A DNA stretch of 7,343 bases from an uncultured Marinosulfonomonas sp. (GCA_947311455.1 CAMZKY010000183.1:1-7343); one strand, 5' to 3'; shown: positions 1-5,769, counted from the first letter of the stretch. Notes: a model not told the origin generated them from the sequence alone. Made by a program: numbers and translations.

Positions 1-15
1 ACCAACGGGGCTGTT

Positions 16-852
16 CTAAAGTGTGCTGCGCACATCCCATAGCTCCGGAAAAATCACCACATCCAGCATTTTCCGCAAATACGACACGCCTTGGGTCCCG
101 CCTGTTCCGCGTTTCATTCCGATAATGCGTTCAACAGTTGTGACATGATTAAAACGCCAGCGGCGAAAATAATCTTCAAAATCCACCAGTTTTTCTGCAA
201 GTTCATACAGCTCCCAATTCTGCTGTGGATTTTTATAGACCTGTGACCACGCGATTGTTACGCGATCATCCGATTGATATGGGTCTGCGAAATTACGATT
301 TAGAATGCAATCGGGTAGGCTATGCCCGGATTTATGCAGCTGTTTCAATGCAACGTCATAAAGGCTGGGATTTCCAAGCTCATTTGTCAGTAAATCAGCC
401 GTTTCTTTGACATGGGCATGGGGTTGGATCATCGTAGAATTTCGATTGCCCACCGCGAATTCAATCAATCGGTATTGCCATGATTGAAAGCCTGAAGATT
501 GGCCAAGGCTTTCGCGAAAATTAGTATATTCTGATGGGGTCATGGTGCGCAACACATCCCAAGCCGAATTCAACTGCTCAAAAATCCGTGTGACGCGGGT
601 TAGCATTTTAAAGGAGGTGCGCAGGTTTCCCGTGGCGATTGCGCTGCGGGCGGCGATCAATTCGTGAATGGCAAGGCGCATCCAAAGCTCGCTGGTTTGA
701 TGTTGGATGATGAACAGCAATTCGTCATGGGCATCACTTTTCGGATGTTGTGCAGACAGGATTTTATCCAGATGCAAATAGTCACTATAAGACATGCGCC
801 CGTCAAAAGACATTTGCGCGCCGTCATCTGCGGGGTTTATCGGGTGTTTCAT
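16..852 (-). CDS. kynA: Tryptophan 2,3-dioxygenase (kynA)
   Basis: Heme enzyme that opens the indole ring of L-tryptophan with O2 to give N-formylkynurenine, the first step of the kynurenine pathway; cytosolic, tetrameric in the family. The 278-residue product has the full family signature: distal His51 in FIIQHQTSELW, substrate-binding Tyr109 and Arg113 in SEYTNFRESLG, SSGFQSWQYR at 119-128, proximal heme ligand His236 in WRFNHVTTVERIIG, and Thr250 in GTGGTQG. Residue roles are taken from Xanthomonas TDO by alignment from memory. The start at 852 is chosen over a frame extension to 891 because GGAG lies 6-7 nt upstream (AGCTGGAGACCAAAC then ATG) and homologues begin close to it; length matches bacterial TDOs. 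It is the last gene of a kynU - acetyltransferase - kynA operon and overlaps the acetyltransferase by 29 nt, so translational coupling is likely. The stop is TAG at 16-18. No lesion seen. Confidence 0.96.
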   Translation of the reverse strand: MKHPINPADDGAQMSFDGRMSYSDYLHLDKILSAQHPKSDAHDELLFIIQHQTSELWMRLAIHELIAARSAIATGNLRTSFKMLTRVTRIFEQLNSAWDVLRTMTPSEYTNFRESLGQSSGFQSWQYRLIEFAVGNRNSTMIQPHAHVKETADLLTNELGNPSLYDVALKQLHKSGHSLPDCILNRNFADPYQSDDRVTIAWSQVYKNPQQNWELYELAEKLVDFEDYFRRWRFNHVTTVERIIGMKRGTGGTQGVSYLRKMLDVVIFPELWDVRSTL

Positions 853-1354
853 GTTTGGTCTCCAGCTTGAGGCGCATAAAAAAGCGCTCAAGCAACTGGT
901 CGCCTCGGGCAGCCGCTTCGGGGTAAACCACCTGCCAGTTGTTTTTCAGGAAAAATCGTTTGGCAAAATGGCTTGCGTGGCTTGTCAGCTCTGACAAACG
1001 CGCCCGATGCGCCCATTCAAGCACTTCGTCATAGAGAGCTTGCGCCACACCGCGACCCATCCATTCGGGCGACACATAGGCAAGGTCAACGTAGCCCGTC
1101 GGCGTAACCGCGATAAATCCGATAATGTCGCCGTCCATTTCGGCCACCCAACGCAACAGCGAATGGTTTTTTGGGGTTTGATCCGGTTCGGATTTCGGCG
1201 CCCAAGCCATGCGTTGCTTTTCGGTATAGAACCTTGCCGCGCCTTGACGGACGGCATGGTAAAAGACGTTGAAAATTGCATCGCGATCATTGGGTGTGCC
1301 TTTGCGAATGGTCAGGTGACGCGGCTTTGGGTTTTGTATTCGTCGCGATTCCAT
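824..1354 (-). CDS. GNAT-family N-acetyltransferase between kynU and kynA
   Basis: A 176-residue protein of the GCN5-related N-acetyltransferase fold, expected to move an acetyl group from acetyl-CoA to an amine; the substrate is unknown. Residues 14-40 (LTIRKGTPNDRDAIFNVFYH) form the usual N-terminal strand and helix; FYTEKQRMAWAP at 42-52 resembles the YafP/ElaA-like subgroup. VDLAYVSPEWMGRGVAQAL at 89-107 is motif A, the acetyl-CoA pyrophosphate loop with the R/Q-x-x-G-x-G/A pattern, followed by the long helix and a C-terminal FFLKNNW motif B. It overlaps the end of kynU by 43 nt and the start of kynA by 29 nt, so it is translated within the same operon. The ATG at 1354 lacks an obvious Shine-Dalgarno, which fits coupling to kynU; the exact start is the weakest part of the call. 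A role in acetylating an amine of the pathway (for example kynurenine or a related metabolite) is speculation from context. Confidence 0.88.
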   Translation of the reverse strand: MESRRIQNPKPRHLTIRKGTPNDRDAIFNVFYHAVRQGAARFYTEKQRMAWAPKSEPDQTPKNHSLLRWVAEMDGDIIGFIAVTPTGYVDLAYVSPEWMGRGVAQALYDEVLEWAHRARLSELTSHASHFAKRFFLKNNWQVVYPEAAARGDQLLERFFMRLKLETKHETPDKPRR

Positions 1355-2505
1355 AAGGAATTTTGCATCACATCGGCAATAATGGCAATGGCCCTGTCCA
1401 CATCGTTTTCGTCAATGTAAAGCGGGGTAAACCCAAAGCGCATGATATCGGGGGCGCGAAAATCACCAATCACCCCGCGCGCAATCAGCGCTTGTATCGC
1501 GGCATACCCGTGTTCAAATTTGAACGATACCTGCGAGCCACGCATTTTCCCGTCGCGCGGGCTGGCAAGGGCTAACATGGGGCAGGCGGCCTCAACCCCC
1601 GCTATAAATCGGTTCGTCAATTCAATGGATTTCGCGCGCACATCGTTGATATCGGCCATATCCCACACATCCAGTGCGCTTTCCAGGGCGGCGAGTTGCA
1701 AAATCGGCGGGGTGCCAACGCGCATCCTTTCAATGCCATTGCCTGCCGTGTAATTCAGATCGAAGGCAAAAGGTGCGGCATGGCCCAGCCAGCCAGACAG
1801 GGCAGGGCGCACGGTATCGGCGTGGCGCGGTGCAACGTAAATGAACGCTGGTGCGCCGGGGCCGCCATTCAGATATTTATAGGTGCAGCCCACAGCAAAA
1901 TCCGCATTGCACGCCGCCACATGCACCGGAAGTGCGCCTGCGGAGTGGGCTAGATCCCAGATTACCAACGCGCCCGCATCATGGGCCTGTTTGGTGATGG
2001 CCTTCATATCATGCAAGCGGCCCGTGCGGTAATCGACTTGGGTTAACATCACTACGGCCACATCATCGGTGATATGATTAACCACATCCGTCGGATCAAC
2101 CGTTTTTAGCTGGTGCTGCAATCCAAGTGAGTGAATTAATCCCTCGGCCATATAAAGATCGGTCGGGAAATTGCCGTTATCTGACAGGATGATTTTGCGA
2201 TCAGGGCGCATTTCCAGCGCCGAGGCCAGTGCTTGATACACTTTGATCGACAACGTATCGCCCATCACCACATGGCCGGTTTCAGCGCCGATCAGTTTGG
2301 CAATGCGATCGCCAATTTTGGTTGGCTGTTCCATCCATCCGGCTTTGTTCCAGCCGGTGATCAGCAATTCGCCCCATTCCTGTTCCAGGGTTTGGGTCAT
2401 GCGTTTGGTGGCGGCTTTGGGAAAGGCACCCAGAGAATTCCCATCTAGATAAATTTTCCCTTCCGGCAGGTCAAACATGGCTTTGGTTGCTAAAAAATTT
2501 GTCAT
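1312..2505 (-). CDS. kynU: Kynureninase (kynU)
   Basis: PLP-dependent hydrolase (aminotransferase fold type I) that cleaves L-kynurenine to anthranilate and L-alanine. The 397-residue product shows YLDGNSLG at 19-26, GWNKAGW at 51-57 (family equivalent binds substrate), WDLAHSAGALP at 183-193 with Asp184 that should pair with the PLP ring nitrogen, and CTYKYLNGGPGAPAF at 207-221, where Lys210 is the expected Schiff-base lysine. RGSQVSF at 322-328 and MRFGFTPLY at 355-363 are typical late motifs. The start at 2505 has AGGAG five bases upstream (2511-2515 on this strand); a longer frame opening with TTG at 2559 has no such support and would run through the probable promoter. First gene of the kyn operon; its last 43 nt overlap the acetyltransferase. 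The neighbouring formamidase gene kynB often found with kynA/kynU is absent from the window. No lesion seen. Confidence 0.96.
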   Translation of the reverse strand: MTNFLATKAMFDLPEGKIYLDGNSLGAFPKAATKRMTQTLEQEWGELLITGWNKAGWMEQPTKIGDRIAKLIGAETGHVVMGDTLSIKVYQALASALEMRPDRKIILSDNGNFPTDLYMAEGLIHSLGLQHQLKTVDPTDVVNHITDDVAVVMLTQVDYRTGRLHDMKAITKQAHDAGALVIWDLAHSAGALPVHVAACNADFAVGCTYKYLNGGPGAPAFIYVAPRHADTVRPALSGWLGHAAPFAFDLNYTAGNGIERMRVGTPPILQLAALESALDVWDMADINDVRAKSIELTNRFIAGVEAACPMLALASPRDGKMRGSQVSFKFEHGYAAIQALIARGVIGDFRAPDIMRFGFTPLYIDENDVDRAIAIIADVMQNSLWNRDEYKTQSRVT

Positions 2506-2531
2506 GAGCACTCCTGATACTTCGTTATTGC

Positions 2532-2559
2532 ATGGTATATGTTGGGCGTGGATTAGCAA
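2532..2559 (-). promoter_or_regulatory. Candidate sigma70-type promoter of the kyn operon
   Basis: Read on the minus strand, TTGCTA (2554-2559) and TACCAT (2532-2537) are 16 bp apart, placing transcription start about 20 nt before the kynU ATG and leaving room for its AGGAG site. Both boxes are only partial matches, so this is a weak prediction. No repeat resembling an operator for an Lrp-type regulator stood out. Confidence 0.25.
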
Positions 2560-2596
2560 GATCGCGTCTCAAAGATTTTCAAACCCTGCTCATGCG

Positions 2597-2628
2597 AAAA
2601 CGCCGCAAACTAAACTGCGGCGTTTTTT
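2597..2628. terminator. Rho-independent terminator, probably bidirectional
   Basis: Stem CGCCGCA (2601-2607) with TGCGGCG (2616-2622), 8-nt loop, flanked by AAAA on the left and TTTTTT on the right. The pairing extends into the A/T flanks. On the minus strand it lies 56 nt after the pilin gene ending at 2684 and ends in TTTT, so it should end the pilin transcript before it reads into kynU. The plus-strand T-run is longer but there is no plus-strand gene before it. Confidence 0.8.
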
Positions 2629-2683
2629 GAATTGTGTTTGAAACGGCACGCTTCAGAGTTTAGACCCCGAAGCTTTGTTAAAT

Positions 2684-2887
2684 TTAGCTGCCGTCGAAAG
2701 AAGCTGCTGTAGATACGGCAGTGCCGGCTAGGGCGCTAGAGGTTGTGTCAGCCAAAGACTTTGCGCCAGTTCCAACAGATGTCATAACAGCAACGCCCAG
2801 ACCGATGATTGCAGCTGTCAGAACAACCCAATCTACAGTTACGGCACCAGATTCGTCGTTTGCGAAGTTTTTGATAAAGTTAAGCAT
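2684..2887 (-). CDS. flp: Flp/Fap-family type IVb pilin, copy 1
   Basis: A 67-residue prepilin of the Flp family, the major subunit of Tad (tight adherence) pili. The leader MLNFIKNFANDESG (14 residues, Lys6) should be cut after Gly14 by a TadV/CpaA-type prepilin peptidase, giving a mature N-terminus AVTVDW followed by a hydrophobic helix (about residues 17-36, VDWVVLTAAIIGLGVAVM) that anchors and packs the subunit. Classical Flp has Glu5-Tyr6 in the mature form; here they are Asp5-Trp6, which I recall from other Rhodobacterales pilins. The C-terminal tail is small and rich in Ala, Ser and Thr. AAGGAA lies 6 nt before the ATG. It is the downstream of two tandem copies, 74 nt after copy 2. No tad assembly genes are in the window, so the pilus machinery must be encoded elsewhere or the genes are orphans. 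Confidence 0.9.
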   Translation of the reverse strand: MLNFIKNFANDESGAVTVDWVVLTAAIIGLGVAVMTSVGTGAKSLADTTSSALAGTAVSTAASFDGS

Positions 2888-2890
2888 TGT
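2743..2890 (-). repeat. 148-bp direct repeat, unit A (5' part of pilin copy 1)
   Basis: Matches 3021-3168 with only two substitutions (at 2759 and 2801) by my base-by-base comparison, about 146/148. It covers the first 48 or so codons and three bases before the ATG, and ends abruptly inside the C-terminal coding part. Confidence 0.9.
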
Positions 2891-2913
2891 ATTTTCCTTA
2901 GATTTTAATGGTT

Positions 2914-2928
2914 GGGGCGCGTGGCCCC
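2914..2928 (-). other. GC hairpin between the two pilin genes
   Basis: GGGGC (2914-2918) pairs with GCCCC (2924-2928) around a 5-nt loop, with a weak T-A extension. On the pilin-sense strand it is followed by an A/T-mixed stretch with no T-run, so it is not a standard terminator. It could be an RNA stability or processing stem that changes the ratio of the two pilin messages; that is inference only. Confidence 0.3.
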
Positions 2929-2961
2929 AGAATTTGATATATGTTTCGTATATTCTGAAAC

Positions 2962-3165
2962 TTAGCTACCGTCGAATGTAGCAGCAGTTGAAACTGTGGT
3001 GCCAGACAAGGCAGTTGCAGTTGTGTCAGCCAAAGATTTTGCGCCAGTTCCAACAGATGTCATAACAGCAACGCCCAGGCCGATGATTGCAGCTGTCAGA
3101 ACAACCCAATCTACAGTTACGGCACCAGATTCGTCGTTTGCGAAGTTTTTGATAAAGTTAAGCAT
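2962..3165 (-). CDS. flp: Flp/Fap-family type IVb pilin, copy 2
   Basis: A 67-residue Flp prepilin, first of the tandem pair. Residues 1-49 are identical to copy 1: the same 14-residue leader ending in Gly14, the same mature start AVTVDW and the same hydrophobic helix. The last 18 residues differ at five positions (ATALSGTTVSTAATFDGS against SSALAGTAVSTAASFDGS), keeping the small polar character and the final FDGS. AAAGGAA lies 6-7 nt before the ATG. It faces a long AT-rich leader with a possible CtrA-type promoter, so the pair may be transcribed together from there. Both copies look functional. Two pilins that share the assembly helix and differ only at the presumably exposed tail could make mixed fibres, or the pair may simply be a recent duplication. 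Confidence 0.9.
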   Translation of the reverse strand: MLNFIKNFANDESGAVTVDWVVLTAAIIGLGVAVMTSVGTGAKSLADTTATALSGTTVSTAATFDGS

Positions 3166-3168
3166 TGT
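3021..3168 (-). repeat. 148-bp direct repeat, unit B (5' part of pilin copy 2)
   Basis: Partner of 2743-2890. Beyond its right edge the two leaders share only the Shine-Dalgarno area; beyond its left edge the coding tails differ at roughly 19 of 59 bases. Confidence 0.9.
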
Positions 3169-3492
3169 TTAGTTCCTTTAAGATTTGTTTACTCATTTTC
3201 TCCACACCGTTCAGAACTTCACCGGATCGGCCTCTTATTGACCCTCTGTTCGTCTTGGTATGCAAGCGTTATCCCGCCGGAATGCGGCACGAATGGGGCA
3301 GATTTGGTTCAATTTGATGAAATGCGTAATTAAAGATGAAGCAGTTATTTAACCTGCTGATAATAAACATTAAAATATTATTAATTTTCTAAAATCGATT
3401 ACCCAGCCTTTTCAAAAAGATGAGTAAGAGCAGTATTCGGGCCGAATTATTGTGCATTGTTTCGTAGAAAACACCAAAACAGGAGATCGAAA
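3169..3492. other. Divergent intergenic region between pilins and the cox-type operon
   Basis: A 324-bp gap between minus-strand pilin copy 2 and the plus-strand DUF1203 remnant. I see no gene in it. It contains a strongly AT-rich tract (about 3328-3396) with four TTAA tetramers (3330, 3349, 3370, 3381), the last two spaced as a CtrA box, and a more GC-rich stretch nearer the pilins. An AGGAG site (3481-3485) just before 3493 belongs to the DUF1203 remnant. No convincing plus-strand promoter was found. Confidence 0.6.
3360..3384 (-). promoter_or_regulatory. Candidate CtrA-box promoter of the pilin pair
   Basis: TTAA-N7-TTAA (3370-3384), the core motif bound by the alphaproteobacterial response regulator CtrA, is a perfect match. 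On the minus strand a TATTAT -10-like box (3360-3365) follows directly, with no recognisable -35, as is usual for CtrA-activated promoters. The transcript would have a leader of about 185 nt before pilin copy 2. CtrA is known to activate the Flp pilin gene pilA in Caulobacter, which supports the reading. The surrounding DNA is AT-rich, so a chance match is a real possibility. Confidence 0.4.
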
Positions 3493-3975
3493 GTGAAAAT
3501 TAACTAGAATCCTTATGATCAAAGCTGGGTAATCCGTATTCGTGCCGGAGGATTGGATGATTATGATAACGCGGCATAACAAATTCCGTCAGATGGAGAC
3601 GGCAACCCATACCGATATTGTTTGCAGGACATTGAACTAGGTGAAGACATGCTTGTTTTGTTTGCGCATCCTTTCAACAGGAGGCAGCCAAACGCAGAAA
3701 CGGGGCCGATCTTTATGCACAAGAAAAACTGCACCCCATATAAGAGCGATGTTATGCCGCCCGTTTTGGCCGTGCGCGCTGAACATCTGGTCAAAGCTTA
3801 TAACAGAGATCAACGTATCGTCGCCGGATCAGGGCAGATGGTTAAAACGGATAAGTTGCAAAAAGCTTGTGAAATGCTGCTTTCCAATGCCAATGTAGTG
3901 TTTGTGGATGTGCGATCATCTGTGAATAACTGTTTTACCATAAGGATAACCCGCGATGGCGAAATCTGGCTTTGA
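3493..3975 (+). pseudogene. DUF1203-family gene with two in-frame stop codons
   Basis: A remnant of a DUF1203 protein (function unknown in the family). One frame runs from GTG at 3493, preceded by AGGAG at 7 nt, to TGA at 3973-3975, which would be 160 residues, close to the family's usual length, but it is broken by TAG at 3505 and TAA at 3577. After the second stop the family pattern is continuous: IPSDGDGNPYRYCLQDI, then LAHRPF-like LFAHPFNRRQPNAETGPIF, a Cys-containing HKKNCTPY, LVKAYNRDQRIVAGSG, and a C-terminal VFVDVRSSVNNCFTIRITR. The segment RIRAGGLDDYDNAA appears to lack about ten residues found in relatives, and NPYRYC replaces what I recall as NPCRHC. The end overlaps xdhC by 20 nt. 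A shorter protein could start at TTG 3622 or ATG 3649, but without the N-terminal part it is probably not functional. Family assignment is from memory. Confidence 0.72.
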
Positions 3976-4924
3976 TGATATCCCCGAAATTGCCCTGAAA
4001 TGGCACCGTGCAGGGCGCGGCGCGGTTTTGGCAACGGTGGTGGAAACATGGGGCAGCGCGCCGCGCCCATGTGGAAGCCAGCTTGCGATTGCTAAAGATG
4101 GCGAAATCGCTGGATCTGTTTCGGGGGGCTGTGTTGAAGGTGCCGTCATTACTGAGGCGCAAGAGGTTTTGGAAACAGGCGAAACGCGGGTGCTGGAGTT
4201 TGGCGTTTCGGATGATCAGGCCTTTGCGGTTGGTTTGGCGTGCGGGGGGCGCATTCGGGTGATGCTAGAACCTGTGGGGGCAGGGTTAACGGAAAACATG
4301 TTGGCCAAGCTGGTTGATGCCCGTGCCAATCGCCAACCCACGGTTTATGTGGTTAACCCTGAAACCGGTGCCCGGCGGCTGGGGGATGTTGACGAATTCA
4401 AAGATCGTTTTAGAATGGATAAATCGGGGTTTGAAGGCGCGGAATTTACCGGCATTCACAACCCGCCCTTGAAAATGATCGTTGTTGGTGCGGTGCATAT
4501 CACCCAGACCCTGCTGGTGATGGCTCGGCTGGCGGGCTATGATACAGTGTTGGTTGATCCGCGCGCCGCCTTTGGATCAGAGGCACGGTTTCCGGATCAG
4601 GATATTATAGATGACTGGCCTGATGAGGCGCTAATTGCTCAAGGGCTGGATGCGCGCACCGCAGTGGTGACGCTTACCCATGATCCAAAACTGGACGATC
4701 CAGCCATCCAAACGGCGCTGCGGTCAGACGTGTTTTATCTGGGCAGCCTTGGATCAGCCCGCACCCATGCCAAAAGGGTTGAACGGCTATTGGCCGCAGG
4801 GTTTTCCAAGGACGAAATCGCCAAAATTCACGCGCCTGTTGGATTGAATATCGGTTCAAAATCACCTGCTGAAATCGCTATCTCAATCATGGCTGAAATA
4901 ACCGAGCGCCTAAGATCAGAGTAA
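3956..4924 (+). CDS. xdhC: XdhC/CoxI-family molybdenum cofactor maturation protein
   Basis: A 322-residue member of the XdhC/CoxI family. These proteins bind molybdenum cofactor, help add the terminal sulfido ligand, and insert it into xanthine-dehydrogenase/CO-dehydrogenase type enzymes; they are not part of the final enzyme. The N-terminal XdhC domain shows VVETWGSAPRPCGSQLAI (28-45) and GSVSGGCVEGAV (53-64), then EFGVSDDQAFAVGLACGG (81-98). The C-terminal Rossmann-like domain starts at MIVVGAVHITQTL (174-186), with VDPRAAFGSEARFP (200-213), TLTHDPKLDDPAI (239-251), YLGSLGSARTHAKR (261-274) and IHAPVGLNIGSKSPAEIA (291-308). The frame has no lesion. The ATG is preceded by AAGGA at 9 nt and overlaps the DUF1203 remnant. 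Downstream coxS and coxL are both broken, so this is an apparently intact maturation gene without a local client; it could serve another molybdo-hydroxylase in the cell or be the next gene to decay. Confidence 0.92.
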   Translation: MAKSGFDDIPEIALKWHRAGRGAVLATVVETWGSAPRPCGSQLAIAKDGEIAGSVSGGCVEGAVITEAQEVLETGETRVLEFGVSDDQAFAVGLACGGRIRVMLEPVGAGLTENMLAKLVDARANRQPTVYVVNPETGARRLGDVDEFKDRFRMDKSGFEGAEFTGIHNPPLKMIVVGAVHITQTLLVMARLAGYDTVLVDPRAAFGSEARFPDQDIIDDWPDEALIAQGLDARTAVVTLTHDPKLDDPAIQTALRSDVFYLGSLGSARTHAKRVERLLAAGFSKDEIAKIHAPVGLNIGSKSPAEIAISIMAEITERLRSE

Positions 4925-5012
4925 AAAACTTTGTGATTAGGTCATCGTTTATTTCTTAAATCAGTTTTGACGTGTTTAACTCTTCCTTAAAACAAAAAAT
5001 AGGGAGGACATT

Positions 5013-5497
5013 ATGTCAAACGTCACGATGATCATGAACGGTAATCCGTTAGCGGTGACGCAGAAGGACGCACATTGCTTGTGCATATTCTGCGCGAAGA
5101 ACTCGAACTTACCGGAACCCATGTGGGCTACGACACGTTGCAATGCGGCGCCTGTGTGGTGCATGTAAACGGCAAAGCGGTAAAATCTTGCACGATGTTG
5201 GCTGTTGAAGCTGATGGTGCCGAGGTTTCCACCATTGAAGGCGAGGCCGCTGCCGATGGAACGTTGAATACTATTCAACAGGCATTTCAGGATTATCACG
5301 GACTTTAATGTGGGTTTTGGACCCCAGGCATGGTGATGAGCACCAAAGCGCTGCTTGCGGAAAATCCCAAACCTACCGAGGCGGAAATCCGTAAATATCT
5401 GGACGGTAATATTTGCCGTTGCGCCGGATATCACAACATTATCAAAGCAATTATGGCGGCCTCGAGCCAAGACGTAAGCGCAATCGCCGCAGAATAA
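5013..5497 (+). pseudogene. coxS: coxS pseudogene: [2Fe-2S] subunit of a CO-dehydrogenase-type hydroxylase
   Basis: The intact protein (about 160 residues) carries two [2Fe-2S] clusters passing electrons from the Mo subunit to the FAD subunit. Here the start survives: GGGAGGA then ATG at 5013, giving MSNVTMIMNGNPLAV. A one-base loss near 5061-5068 shifts the frame from that of 5013 to that of GRTLLVHILREELEL (5066 on). The plant-type cluster motif reads GYDTLQCGAC, so the first Cys is Tyr (TAC at 5129), while the other three Cys remain (5144, 5153, 5189). TAA at 5306 replaces the Gln of HGLQCGFC, and the second Cys of CGFC is Trp (TGG at 5318). The frame then runs clean through TPGMVMSTKALLAENPKP and GNICRCAGYHNIIKAIMAA to TAA at 5495. 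Thus one frameshift, one nonsense change and two of eight cluster ligands lost. The 88 bp before it hold a TTGACG but no matching -10. Confidence 0.93.
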
Positions 5498-5525
5498 GCG
5501 GACACTGAATTTCAGGGAGAACATT

Positions 5526-5769
5526 ATGCCAGCAGATGGAGGCATCGGCGCCAGCAATGCCCGGTGTCGTGCGGATTTTCACCGGTGCGGATTTTGAGGA
5601 AATCGGCAGCGTGCCTTGTGGGCGATCCGATTTGCGCGATCGTTGCCGAAACGCTTGATCAGGCCAAAGATGCTGCCGAAGCGATTGATCTGGACATTGA
5701 AGAATTACCAGCCGTTGTAAATATGAAAGACGCTTGTAAGAGGGTTCAACCAAGGTTCATGACGATATA
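5526..5769 (+). pseudogene. coxL: coxL remnant: Mo-binding large subunit, N-terminal fragments only
   Basis: CoxL is normally near 780-800 residues and holds the Mo-pterin active site. Only three N-terminal pieces remain, in three frames. MPADGGIGAS (from ATG 5526, with AGGGAGA before it) is the usual start. AMPGVVRIFTGADFEEIGS VPCG (from about 5555) matches roughly residues 60-80 of relatives. VGDPICAIVAETLDQAKDAAEAI and the following DLDIEELPAVVNMKDA (from about 5618) match a point some 30 residues later. A final KVHDDI (5752-5769) is in yet another frame, and then homology ends just before a terminator. So at least two internal deletions and a large 3' deletion removed the catalytic part, probably with any coxM that followed. 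Residue numbers are approximate, from memory of form II-like CoxL. The order S then L, 28 nt apart, is that of form II-type clusters. No function can remain. Confidence 0.88.

Noticed and set aside
853..891. N-terminal extension of kynA to 891
   Set aside because: A GGAG site supports the start at 852, and the 13 extra residues lie within the acetyltransferase gene and match nothing in the family.
2506..2559. TTG start of kynU at 2559
   Set aside because: AGGAG before ATG 2505 is decisive, and family members begin near that residue.
3264..3290. A sigma54-like GG-N10-GC pattern with TTGCA upstream of the pilins on the minus strand
   Set aside because: Only the GG and TTGC core match; the rest of the -24 box is wrong.
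3397..3534. An 11-bp inverted repeat (GATTACCCAGC / GCTGGGTAATC) that could be the ends of a small mobile element
   Set aside because: There is no target duplication, the right arm lies in the DUF1203 coding frame, and a match of this length within about 150 bp somewhere in a 7-kb window is not improbable.
3505..3579. Stop-codon recoding in the DUF1203 gene
   Set aside because: Two different stop codons, an apparent small deletion and the decayed neighbours point to a pseudogene; no recoding signal is visible.
5075..5308. A separate 77-residue ferredoxin-like gene starting at TTG 5075
   Set aside because: Homology to CoxS continues on both sides of it (MSNVTMIMNG before, CGFW-TPGMVMS after), so it is an internal piece of a broken coxS, not a gene.
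4976..5557. A 193-codon minus-strand frame antisense to coxS
   Set aside because: It is the reverse shadow of the coxS remnant, with no Shine-Dalgarno and no recognisable motif.
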